Shown: one piece after another, positions 28,674-37,497 of the stretch | Numbering within the stretch: the first letter of the stretch is position 1 | How the letters are laid out: every line of letters starts with the position of its first letter | Assembly: GCA_025765595.1 (NCBI GenBank) | Contig: JAIVFH010000238.1 | Coordinates: 1 to 41,570 of the forward strand | Length of the DNA: 41,570 bases | From: Obelidium mucronatum | Lineage: Eukaryota; Chytridiomycota; Chytridiomycetes; Chytridiales; Chytriomycetaceae | Direction: 5' to 3' | Made by a program: the position numbers and the translations under genes | The notes under the pieces: generated by a model | What the model was told of the DNA's origin: nothing | What the model saw: the letters and a program-made list of their open reading frames with translations, nothing else | Databases searched by the model: none

Positions 28674-29678
28674 GCGGACAAGTCGACGAAGCTGCTTGTT
28701 GAAATTCCGTATGTGCTGGATCGGAAAGACTGCTATGTTTTAGGTACGTGGATCCTTTCTTCCGCTGTTGTTTCCTCAAATCCTCCGAGTATTAACTCTG
28801 TTTTAGGTCCAAGTTACAGCATCAAGGTCCTCTCAAGTCACGCAGCATTCCTGGCAAGGGGGATCCGCTGTGGACGATTGTCATTTGTAATTAAAGGCAC
28901 AGCTGTCTTTGGACAGATTGACATCAAAGCCGGAAGCAGTGAGTGTGTTGTGATTTGTTTGAGCAGGGGAGGGGTACTATCTGCCTTTCTATTGATAGTC
29001 TTGCAGCCAGTGTTTGCTTGCCCTGCCATTGTGACCCCGCTGTCATCGCAATTGTATTCAACTCCAATGCTTCCAAGCTCTGGCTCTGGCAGCTCCCGCT
29101 GTGATTCAATCGAATCAACTTCGACGCAGTTGTCAATTGTGTTTCAACCAGCGGGACGTTTGGGAGGAGTGAAGGAGAAGGAAGTCAATGATGTGATGAA
29201 GTATGCGATCATCTACTGCAAGCTGTTGACTGAAGGGAACATACGGAAGGACAAGATCCCGGCAATGGTCAAGCAGGAGACTGGGTTCTGACAAGAAGGA
29301 GTCTGGACATGTGTACGTTGGGCTCCATTTGTACAATGAGGAGCTGAAAAAGGTGATTGCATGTTTCTTGATTGTTATCTGCGTTTTCTGACTTTGCTAT
29401 AGATATTCTTGAAGCACAAGTGCTTCTTTGCGACATACAGCGGAATGACAGTTTTTGTGAAACTGTTGGAGCTATTATTTGTGGGATAAGGATAATTAAT
29501 AGCTGCCTGGTGGACACTTGTATCCTAAGATTTGATTCTACATGTATCAAAAGCTAACTCAAACGCCTCTTTTTTTTCTTTCATCCAGGACCCACCATCT
29601 GCTTAAAAACAAGCAGTAGAAATATTCTGGGAACTCACTCTTCCTTTCGAAGAAAACTTCGTGTGGCGGTTCAAATAA
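28350..29678 (+). pseudogene. Decayed multi-exon gene of unknown function
   Basis: Exons with good splice signals include one ending at 28568, 28612-28743, 28807-28938, about 28990-29352, 29403-29480 and 29589-29678. Reconstructed segments read AKIGVTLIADKSTKLLVEIP, VLSSHAAFLARGIRCGRL, VNDVMKYAIIYCKLLTEG, SGHVYVGLHLYNEELKK, TYSGMTVFVKLLELL and IFWELTLPFEENFVWRFK. The frame is broken by one extra base near 29287 and by an in-frame TAA at 29604-29606. I recognise no family. It lies inside the second inverted-repeat unit and its 5' exon is duplicated, so it is probably an inactive cargo gene. Confidence 0.45.
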
Positions 29679-29960
29679 AAAAGTTGACCTGTTCTGAATT
29701 TTGGAATATTTCATCATTTCTTACAACAAGATATACTTTTTTATGAATTCAAATGGTAATTAATAAGAGATCAAGAAACAGTTGTTTTCTTTTCCTTTTT
29801 TTTTCTAATATATCCACACAAAAAAAACAAAAAAAAACAAACTAGAAAGTGAAGTGAAAAAAAAGTGCAAGTAATTTAAGGAACCAGACAAATGGCGAAT
29901 AACAGTTTTTGTCTATTTTTTGTTTCACTTCTTGATGACATCAAAGTCAGACTGTAACAG

Positions 29961-30170
29961 CCAAGTTTTCCTGACAAATACCACAATTCTGCCAGCTTCA
30001 TCCAAGCATTCCACCACCTGCACTTCTACAAGGCTGGGCAAAGCCGCCATCAGCGGAAGCCAGAGACATTCACCGTGGTTCGGGCCTTTGCAAACAACCA
30101 ACATGTCAAGAAGGCGTATTGGCGGGAGCCGCTTCAGGAAGGAAGCGCAAGCAAGAAGGCAAAGCGCTGA
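29961..30170 (+). pseudogene. Terminal exon-like ORF of unknown function
   Basis: A 69-codon frame follows an acceptor-like AACAG. It reads SFPDKYHNSASFIQAFHHLH and later VVRAFANNQHVKKAYWREPL, ending in basic KKAKR and a TGA. Composition looks coding, but no start codon or family is visible. It may be the last exon of the preceding decayed gene or of a separate gene. The AT-rich stretch 29680-29960 before it and 30171-30430 after it hold no gene; the latter contains CTGGCT-rich degenerate repeats at 30356-30435. Confidence 0.35.
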
Positions 30171-30451
30171 TTGGGGTTTTCTTTATTTATTGTTTTTCTT
30201 CAATATTTTGTTAGTTTCGACTTCACGCATCCTTTTTTGTTTTTGTTTATTGTTGGTACTTTGGATTTTGTTTATTACTTTAAATACATATGCTATGGTT
30301 TTAAAACTTTTCTGGTCATTGTTTCTTACCTTTTTTGAAATAAAGTAAGGACTAGCTTTCAACTGGCTCTCCACTGGCTGTCAACTGGCTTGCGGTCTGT
30401 GAACTAACTGCAACGCGGCTGGCTTTCCATTGGCTAGAGGGTTAGGGTTAG

Positions 30452-30997
30452 CGGATGTAGCATCTGTCAAGGTGAAAGAACATGCCGAAAAAGTAGCCAA
30501 CGGGCTGGCTGTGTTTGGAAAGGAGAACATCAAGCCAGAGCTGCTGCCCCACTTTGAGGGCCTTCAGCCGCTGGTCGCTTACCTCACTGGCGTAGTGGAG
30601 TCTCTGGTAAATTGGGAGGCGTTTGAAATGGGAACCGCCCGTGGTATGGCCAGCGCTGTACCTACCAGATCGAAACGTGGTGATCCCAGCGGTGCATGGG
30701 GAGGCGATTGTTTCCATGTTCAAGCATGAAAAACATGGTACCAGGATGTGGCATTCAGGGGAGCGACGATTTGTGGAGGCAGCGGAGTTGGCGGCGGAGG
30801 CAGATACTAGAAAGCGGAGAATCTCGCTGATTCTGGCAGATGGAATGGGAACAGCGAGTTGGGCGGTGAAGCGCAACCAGGACAGGTTTGTGGGAAGCGC
30901 TGTGGTGGAGAAGCGGGGAGTTACCTTCAACATCAATCGCGATGCCACAGATTGCAATCAGAAGATACGGGAATCGGTTTTGCAAGCTTTGGGTTGA
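30452..30997 (+). pseudogene. Coding-like region of unknown function (one frame break)
   Basis: About 180 codons in two frames that join near 30620 by dropping one base: VASVKVKEHAEKVANGLAVF and ELLPHFEGLQPLVAYLTG, then WEPPVVWPALYLPDRNVVIP, GTRMWHSGERRFVEAAELAA and GVTFNINRDATDCNQKIRES, ending QALG and TGA at 30995-30997. The composition is protein-like and soluble. No ATG precedes it in frame; an acceptor-like TTAG sits at 30448-30451. I recognise no domain. It is the last coding block before the right inverted repeat. Confidence 0.4.
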
Positions 30998-31080
30998 GCG
31001 ATGTGCATTTATTTACTCTCCATTTATTTAGCTGTTTTCCTTATTTTATACATTTTTTGAGATTTCTTCTTGAGTTTTAG

Positions 31081-31278
31081 TGATGGTTGGGGGGTAGCGG
31101 CCTGTGAACCAGTGGCTTGCGGCTCGCGCCCCACATAAAAAGGTACAGAGCGGCCTGCTCACAGGCCGTGGCACAGGTTGCAAGCGGCTCGTTTGCGGCT
31201 CATCAGCAGGTCGCAAGCGGCCTGTGAGCGGCTCGTGACGCGACCGGTATCGCGACTTGTGAGGTCCGGCCCGCATCC
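31081..31278 (-). repeat. GC-rich 200-bp repeat, copy 3 (inverted)
   Basis: Reverse complement of copies 1 and 2 with roughly 85-90% identity by eye; many differences are transitions. Its outer end (GGCCCGCATCC) marks the junction with the satellite array at 31279. Confidence 0.85.
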
Positions 31279-31692
31279 TTGCCTCTGCCAACCTATTGTT
31301 CCCATTCCCCTACAAAGCCACCTTCTTCAGCCCTCTGTTGAGTTAAGTGCATTAGAAAGCAGCATTTAGTTGTGTTTGATTTGGATTTTATTTGGGTTTG
31401 GATTGTTTCTGTTGGCAGCTCAGGCAAAAAGGGCACCTGAGTGGTTCTAGCACATTTCACCTCATCAGTATCCCTGTCCCAATACTCCCACAGGATTGGA
31501 AGGCTTGGTGCAGGCCGAATTGGATCCCAGGTGGAGACAGGTTTGCTGGGCTGGCCTGCTCATTTCCCTTCCTTTTCTCTGGAAATATATGGCTTTTGCA
31601 TCCAATTTTGAAAAGTGATTCTAGGAATGGCCAAAAGAATGCAACTCTTCAGACAACCAGCAGTCCAACCATATACAATGTCTATATATTTG

Positions 31693-32394
31693 AACTCACT
31701 AGAGACATACGCTCAGTCGCTTTGCTTCCTCGCAGTGCAGGTTGCAACTCCAGAGAAATTAGGACTTAGTGGGATGGCAACACTTGCAAGGAGAAAATTT
31801 CTTTTTAGGGGTGTGTGCGATAAATCAGAATTTCTATTTTGATTACCAGAAAATTAAAAGAGGCTCTCTTCTTTGTTTCCAAATTTAAAATCTTGGGGGA
31901 TGGATGTCAAACAAGCCAAAAGCAGACAGATTCTCATCATGAGTCTGCCTGCAATCTGTGCTGCTTACTAGGTATTAATCTAGCCTTGAGTCACTTCTTA
32001 TTTTGCCTTCTTTAGAGCTTCCATTATTTGTGTTAGTTGATGAAATCAATTAGAGGAAAGCTTATTCTGGTTTTCAGGTGGACAAGCCTGACATGACAGC
32101 TACTAGAAAATAAAATAAGCAAAACATGATTACTCAGGTCAAAAAACCCTTCTTGAGATAGTTGTGTTGTCTGGAGTTACTTTGTTTCCAAGTCAATTTT
32201 CCTTTAATTGCCAGGGAAGCAACAGCTTGAACAAGTCCATTTTCTAAAAATAGAACTATTAAAAACTCCCTTCTTAACCCTCAAACCATTTGAACAAAGT
32301 AGGAACATCTTTTCTATAAATAGAACTACAAGGAATTGGCCTTCAACCCCCTCAAACTCCCCCTTAACATGACAGGTTGACAAGCAACCTGCAA
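31693..32394. other. Unit-1-specific 0.7-kb segment in the satellite
   Basis: In units 2-5 GAACTCAC is followed directly by CAGAGTGTCCCTG. In unit 1 about 700 bp lie between these two marks. The segment is AT-rich, has no long ORF, and shows no obvious terminal repeats or duplication. It is either an insertion private to unit 1 or ancestral sequence lost from the amplified units. Confidence 0.7.
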
Positions 32395-32556
32395 CCAGAG
32401 TGTCCCTGTCCTTTTATTTTTACGTGTTTTTACGTGTTTTTATGTGGTAATGTGTGTCCATTTGTGTTTTGTACTTTTGCAACAGAATTAGATTGTTCTG
32501 GCACTATATTTGAGTGCACCAGAGAAATGCCTTCATTTCTGTTTTGTTTTTCACGT

Positions 32557-32712
32557 GTTTTGCGTGTTTATTTGTGTTAATGCGTAAGTTAATTGCGTGT
32601 TTATTTGTGTTAATGCGTAAGTTAATTGCGTGTTTATTTGTGTTAATGCGTAAGTTAATTGCGTGTTTATTCGTGTTAATGTGTAAGTTATTTGCGTGTT
32701 TATTCGTGTTTT
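32557..32712. repeat. 33-bp minisatellite in unit 1
   Basis: Four full copies of a 33-bp unit, GCGTGTTTATTTGTGTTAAT plus GCGTAAGTTAATT, with small variants (TTCGTG, GTGTAAG). The other satellite units carry three copies at about 33536, 34444 and 35356. Confidence 0.85.
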
Positions 32713-32911
32713 GCCACAATTGCAAAAGACTTGGATAGTTCCCGCACAATACTTCAGGGCACTAGAAGGTCCCTGCAATTTCAGCTTTTTACGTGGAATG
32801 CGTGTTTATGCGTGTTTTCCCATACATTTACATGTTTTCTAGCTGTTTTTTCCTGATTGTTTCTCATCCCATACTCTAGCCTTACAAACATCAATTTATC
32901 TTTAACTCAGT

Positions 32912-33016
32912 ATGCAGAGAGCAGCAGCCTGTGCTGTTGTTGGTTTGGTTGCCTCTGCCAACCTATTGTTCCCATTCCCCTACAAAGCCACCTTCTTCAG
33001 CCCTCTGTTGAGTTAA
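32912..33016 (+). CDS. Putative 34-residue signal-peptide-like ORF, satellite copy 1
   Basis: ATG to TAA, 34 codons: MQRAAACAVVGLVASANLLF, then a short Pro/Phe-rich tail ending FFSPLLS. A positive residue, a hydrophobic core and an A-S-A site fit a secretory signal peptide. A possible GT-AG intron (GTTAAG donor overlapping the stop to TTGGCAG at 33084-33090) would replace the last residue and append QAKRAPEWF. The same ORF is intact in all four complete copies. Coding status is unproven. Confidence 0.3.
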   Translation: MQRAAACAVVGLVASANLLFPFPYKATFFSPLLS

Positions 33017-33852
33017 GTGCATTAGAATGCAGCATTTTGTTGTGTTTGATTTGGATTTTATTTGGGTTTGGATTGTTTCTGTTGGCAGCTCAGGCAAAAA
33101 GGGCACCTGAGTGGTTCTAGCACATTTCACCTCATCAGTATCCCTGTCCCAATACTCCCACAGGATTGGAAGGCTTGGTGCAGGCCGAATTGGATCCCAG
33201 GTGGAGACAGGTTTGCTGGGCTGGCCTGCTCATTTCCCTTCCTTTTCTCTGGAAATATATGGCTTTTGCATCCAATTTTGAAAAGTGATTCTAGGAATGG
33301 CCAAAAGAATGCAACTCTTCAGACAACCAGCAGTCCAACCATATACAATGTCTATATATTTGAACTCACCAGAGTGTCCCTGTCCTTTTATTTTTACGTG
33401 TTTTTACGTGTTTTTATGTGGTAATGTGTGTCCATTTGTGTTTTGTACTTTTGCAACAGAATTAGATTGTTCTGGCACTATATTTGAGTGCACCAGAGAA
33501 ATGCCTTCATTTCTGTTTTGTTTTTCACGTGTTTTGCGTGTTTATTTGTGTTAATGCGTAAGTTAATTGCGTGTTTATTTGTGTTAATGCGTAAGTTGAT
33601 TGCGTGTTTATTTGTGTTAATGCGTAAGTTATTTGCGTGTTTATTTGTGTTTTGCCACAATTGCAAAAGACTTGGATAGTTCCCGCACAATACTTCAGGG
33701 CACTAGAAGGTCCCCGCAATTTCAGCTTTTTACGTGGAATGCGTGTTTATGCGTGTTGTCCTATACATTTACGTGTTTTCTAGCTGTTTTTTCCTGATTG
33801 TTTCTCATCCCATACTCTAGCCTTACAAACATCAATTTATCTTTAACTCAGT

Positions 33853-33957
33853 ATGCAGAGAGCAGCAGCCTGTGCTGTTGTTGGTTTGGTTGCCTCTGCC
33901 AACCTATTGTTCCCATTCCCCTACAAAGCCACCTTCTTCAGCCCTCTGTTGAGTTAA
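33853..33957 (+). CDS. Putative signal-peptide-like ORF, satellite copy 2
   Basis: Identical in length and predicted sequence to the ORF at 32912, one satellite period (941 bp) downstream. Flanking DNA is equally conserved, so ORF conservation alone does not show selection. Confidence 0.3.
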   Translation: MQRAAACAVVGLVASANLLFPFPYKATFFSPLLS

Positions 33958-34760
33958 GTGCATTAGAATGCAGCATTTTGTTGTGTTTGATTTGGTTTTT
34001 ATTTGGGTTTGGATTGTTTCTGTTGGCAGCTCAGGCAAAAAGGGCACCTGAGTGGTTCTAGCACATTTCACCTCATCAGTATCCCTGTCCCAATACTCCC
34101 ACAGGATTGGAAGGCTTGGTGCAGGCCGAATTGGATCCCAGGTGGAGACAGGTTTGCTGGGCTGGCCTGCTCATTTCCCTTCCTTTTCTCTGGAAATATA
34201 TGGCTTTTGCATCCAATTTTGAAAAGTGATTCTAGGAATGGCCAAAAGAATGCAACTCTTCAGACAACCAGCAGTCCAACCATATACAATGTCTATATAT
34301 TTGAACTCACCAGAGTGTCCCTGTCCTTTTATTTTTTGTCCATCTGTGTTTTGTACTTTTGCAACAGAATTAGATTGTTCTGGCACTATATTTGAGTGCA
34401 CCAGAGAAATGCCTTCATTTCTGTTTTGTTTTTCACGTGTTTTGCGTGTTTATTTGTGTTAATGCGTAAGTTAATTGCGTGTTTATTTGTGTTAATGCGT
34501 AAGTTGATTGCGTGTTTATTTGTGTTAATGCGTAAGTTATTTGCGTGTTTATTTGTGTTTTGCCACAATTGCAAAAGACTTGGATAGTTCCCGCACAATA
34601 CTTCAGGGCACTAGAAGGTCCCCGCAATTTCAGCTTTTTACGTGGAATGCGTGTTTATGCGTGTTGTCCTATACATTTACGTGTTTTCTAGCTGTTTTTT
34701 CCTGATTGTTTCTCATCCCATACTCTAGCCTTACAAACATCAATTTATCTTTAACTCAGT

Positions 34761-34865
34761 ATGCAGAGAGCAGCAGCCTGTGCTGTTGTTGGTTTGGTTG
34801 CCTCTGCCAACCTATTGTTCCCATTCCCCTACAAAGCCACCTTCTTCAGCCCTCTGTTGAGTTAA
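34761..34865 (+). CDS. Putative signal-peptide-like ORF, satellite copy 3
   Basis: Third identical copy, 908 bp further on. The unit's downstream minisatellite and spacer differ by small indels, while the 105-bp ORF has none. Confidence 0.3.
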   Translation: MQRAAACAVVGLVASANLLFPFPYKATFFSPLLS

Positions 34866-35679
34866 GTGCATTAGAATGCAGCATTTTGTTGTGTTTGATT
34901 TGGATTTTATTTGGGTTTGGATTGTTTCTGTTGGCAGCTCAGGCAAAAAGGGCACCTGAGTGGTTCTAGCACATTTCACCTCATCAGTATCCCTGTCCCA
35001 ATACTCCCACAGGATTGGAAGGCTTGGTGCAGGCCGAATTGGATCCCAGGTGGAGACAGGTTTGCTGGGCTGGCCTGCTCATTTCCCTTCCTTTTCTCTG
35101 GAAATATATGGCTTTTGCATCCAATTTTGAAAAGTGATTCTAGGAATGGCCAAAAGAATGCAACTCTTCAGACAACCAGCAGTCCAACCATATACAATGT
35201 CTATATATTTGAACTCACCAGAGTGTCCCTGTCCTTTTATTTTTAAGTGTTTTTATGTGTTTTTATGTGGTAATGTGTGTCCATCTGTGTTTATTGTTCT
35301 GGCACTATATTTGAGTGCACCAGAGAAATGCCTTCATTTCTGTTTTGTTTTTCACGTGTTTTGCGTGTTTATTTGTGTTAATGCGTAAGTTAATTGCGTG
35401 TTTATTTGTGTTAATGCGTAAGTTAATTGCGTGTTTATTCGTGTTAATGCGTAAGTTATTTGCGTGTTTATTCGTGTTTTGCCACAATTGCAAAAGACTT
35501 GGATAGTTCCCGCACAATACTTCAGGGCACTAGAAGGTCCCCGCAATTTCAGCTTTTTACGTGGAATGCGTGTTTATGCATGTTTTCCCATACATTTACA
35601 TGTTTTCTAGCTGTTTTTTCCTGATTGTTTCTCATCCCATACTCTAGCCTTACAAACATCAATTTATCTTTAACTCAGT

Positions 35680-35784
35680 ATGCAGAGAGCAGCAGCCTGT
35701 GCTGTTGTTGGTTTGGTTGCCTCTGCCAACCTATTGTTCCCATTCCCCTACAAAGCCACCTTCTTCAGCCCTCTGTTGAGTTAA
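35680..35784 (+). CDS. Putative signal-peptide-like ORF, satellite copy 4
   Basis: Fourth identical copy, 919 bp further on, in the last (partial) unit. The truncated unit 1 keeps only the 3' two-thirds of this ORF, starting at 31279. Confidence 0.3.
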   Translation: MQRAAACAVVGLVASANLLFPFPYKATFFSPLLS

Positions 35785-36285
35785 GTGCATTAGAATGCAG
35801 CATTTTGTTGTGTTTGATTTGGATTTTATTTGGGTTTGGATTGTTTCTGTTGGCAGCTCAGGCAAAAAGGGCACCTGAGTGGTTCTAGCACATTTCACCT
35901 CATCAGTATCCCTGTCCCAATACTCCCACAGGATTGGAAGGCTTGGTGCAGGCCGAATTGGATCCCAGGTGGAGACAGGTTTGCTGGGCTGGCCTGCTCA
36001 TTTCCCTTCCTTTTCTCTGGAAATATATGGCTTTTGCATCCAATTTTGAAAAGTGATTCTAGGAATGGCCAAAAGAATGCAATTCTTCAGACAACCAGCA
36101 GTCCAACCATATACAATGTCTATATATTTGAACTCACCAGAGTGTCCCTGTCCTTTTATTTTTACGTGTTTTTACGTGTTTTATGAGTTGATGTGGAGCA
36201 AGCTTTGAAAGATTCTCCGTCACTACTTTACTGACATCCATTTTTTTAGTCAAGAGTATTAAAACAATTCAGGAAGGTTTTTATT

Positions 36286-36642
36286 TTAAAGATCCTTGAT
36301 ATCTCTCAGCTTGGTCAAAGTACTAGCCACAACTATTGCAGTCCCAACAATGAAGGCACATTCTTCCAAACTCTTCCACGCGTCTTTACTACGTTTAGTG
36401 GCAGTCAAACGAAATAAGGATCTTCCTTTGTCGGATATAAACGTTGCCACTTTGGAATCCTTGAAAACAAAAACATCATTCACTTTCTTTAGCAAGATAT
36501 ATTCTTGCACTTTTGCATCCTCTTGCACCCATTCGTTTTCCTGGTTTTCTTGGTATGGGTTAACAAATTTGGCATGACTTGGGAGATCTCGGGTGAGGGA
36601 CTGTGGGATCGGAAATGGCGGTGGGGCCTCTTCTGCGTTCAT
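36286..36642 (-). CDS. Small protein with C-terminal hydrophobic segment, unknown function
   Basis: An intronless 118-codon ORF with a true ATG. The N-terminus is Pro-rich (APPPFPIPQSL), followed by charged sequence (ENQENEWVQEDAKVQEY), a beta-rich stretch (LLKKVNDVFVFKDSKVATFI) and one likely membrane segment near residues 92-107 (CAFIVGTAIVVASTL). This layout would suit a tail-anchored or small mitochondrial membrane protein, which is inference only. I recognise no family. It is the first gene after the satellite array and lies on the same strand as the next three genes. Confidence 0.6.
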   Translation of the reverse strand: MNAEEAPPPFPIPQSLTRDLPSHAKFVNPYQENQENEWVQEDAKVQEYILLKKVNDVFVFKDSKVATFISDKGRSLFRLTATKRSKDAWKSLEECAFIVGTAIVVASTLTKLRDIKDL

Positions 36643-36832
36643 ACGAGCTCGATCAGATAATATGCGCTAGTCTGATAATTTTTGAATTTGTGCAGATCAG
36701 CCTCCGCCACGGTGCGTGGATATGTTTGGAAAAACGTGGGTAATTTTTTTTTAGGATATTGAGTGGCGGCCAAAGATTAAATACGAACAGAGTAACAGCA
36801 ATACCAGATATTTGAAACATTTCGTTTATTTT

Positions 36833-37435
36833 TCACGCCGTCAACTTTTGCAATATATTTTTGTAGATCCTTGGCAACTGCTGGTTAGCCGCCAACTGAT
36901 TAGCAACGTACTGCGCCAAAATCTCAGCATTCAGGATCGGATTCCGAATGACATTCACTTGTAAATGAATAGGTGTATCACGATAAATCTTCAAGGCCTC
37001 TAGAACGCCGTCCTGCTCCGCCCTTGCCACCAAAGGACTCGTTCCAGTATATTTCGCTTGGGTTCGTTCTTTAGTGAGTTCTACGTGAGGTTGCACGTTT
37101 TTGAAGAGAGCTTGTTGGAATGGGACTTTGCTTCCTTCTGCTGTTATTTCTGTGATACGTTGTTCGCTGCGACCCAAAGCAGAGGCGATATTAACACTGC
37201 TGAAAGATAATGCGCCGTTCTGGAGTTTCGGATGCTCCAATAGTCTGTCGTAGTTCTCAGCAAAGATGGTGACATTCACCCATAGCCCAGTTGTTGATGC
37301 TCGAATGCCGGGCTCGCCAACCAAGTGCTCCTGAAAGATATGTCGAACGTATGAAGCAAGCAATGGATGTCGCACGTTAGATGGCCAATTGATGAGACCG
37401 CGAAGTCGAAGAGCAAGTGGATTAGAGCGTCCCAT
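36833..37435 (-). CDS. Mitochondrial small-subunit ribosomal protein uS3-like, nuclear-encoded
   Basis: An intronless 200-residue protein. The N-terminus MGRSNPLALRLRG...INWPS matches the S3 start pattern (NP-x-x-x-RLG, then W), and the C-terminus VNVIRNPILNAEILAQYVAN aligns with the bacterial S3 segment [20 protein letters not shown], followed by the helix before FRRAMK (here LPRIYKNIL). The middle is diverged and the usual S3 C-terminal domain is missing. The protein would bind 15S rRNA in the mitoribosome head. The ATG at 37435 begins the conserved block directly; upstream codons in the same frame lack conservation. The start is 63 bp from the Prp17 stop on the same strand. Confidence 0.65.
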   Translation of the reverse strand: MGRSNPLALRLRGLINWPSNVRHPLLASYVRHIFQEHLVGEPGIRASTTGLWVNVTIFAENYDRLLEHPKLQNGALSFSSVNIASALGRSEQRITEITAEGSKVPFQQALFKNVQPHVELTKERTQAKYTGTSPLVARAEQDGVLEALKIYRDTPIHLQVNVIRNPILNAEILAQYVANQLAANQQLPRIYKNILQKLTA

Positions 37436-37497
37436 TTTTGAATAACAAAAAAAGCAAAACGAGACCGTATATCTCTTTATTTTTTTATACTGAACCA

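Larger units (their letters stand above)
27711..31278 (+). mobile_element. Composite unit bounded by about 200-bp inverted repeats
   Basis: Inverted copies of a GC-rich repeat bound 3.57 kb: left 27711-27910, right 31081-31278, each with GGATGCGGGCCGGACC outermost. The interior holds several coding-like exon groups of unknown function, all on the plus strand. The right end abuts the satellite array in mid-unit, suggesting insertion into the array. No target-site duplication is evident. The unit could be a large transposon with long terminal inverted repeats, or a chance pairing of a dispersed repeat. Confidence 0.45.
31279..36186. repeat. Satellite array of about 0.92-kb units
   Basis: The marker GCCTCTGCCAACCTATTG begins at 31281, 32951, 33892, 34800 and 35719, giving periods of 1,670, 941, 908 and 919 bp. 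Units 2-4 are nearly identical; unit 1 carries an extra 0.7 kb, and unit 5 is partial and ends in TTTTTACGTG repeats at about 36186. Each unit has a small ORF segment, a conserved middle (GGATTGGAAGGCTTGGTGCA), a GTGTCCCTGTCC block and a 33-bp minisatellite with GTGTTTA words. The left edge is cut by the 200-bp inverted repeat at 31278. Confidence 0.92.

Noticed and set aside
23571..28680. CRISPR-like or LTR interpretation of the repeated blocks
   Set aside because: The repeats are long, few and not regularly spaced; the 570-bp direct repeats lack TG...CA ends and the element between them has a poly-A tail and a non-LTR type RT.
30437..30452. GGGTTAGGGTTAG, two telomere-type repeats
   Set aside because: Two units are too few to mean an interstitial telomere, and the tract more likely provides the TTAG acceptor of the next coding block.
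33062..33424. 110-130-residue frames (GLDCFCWQLRQKG...) in every satellite unit
   Set aside because: They are interrupted differently by unit-specific indels, start inside AT-rich intron-like sequence and show no protein-like pattern.
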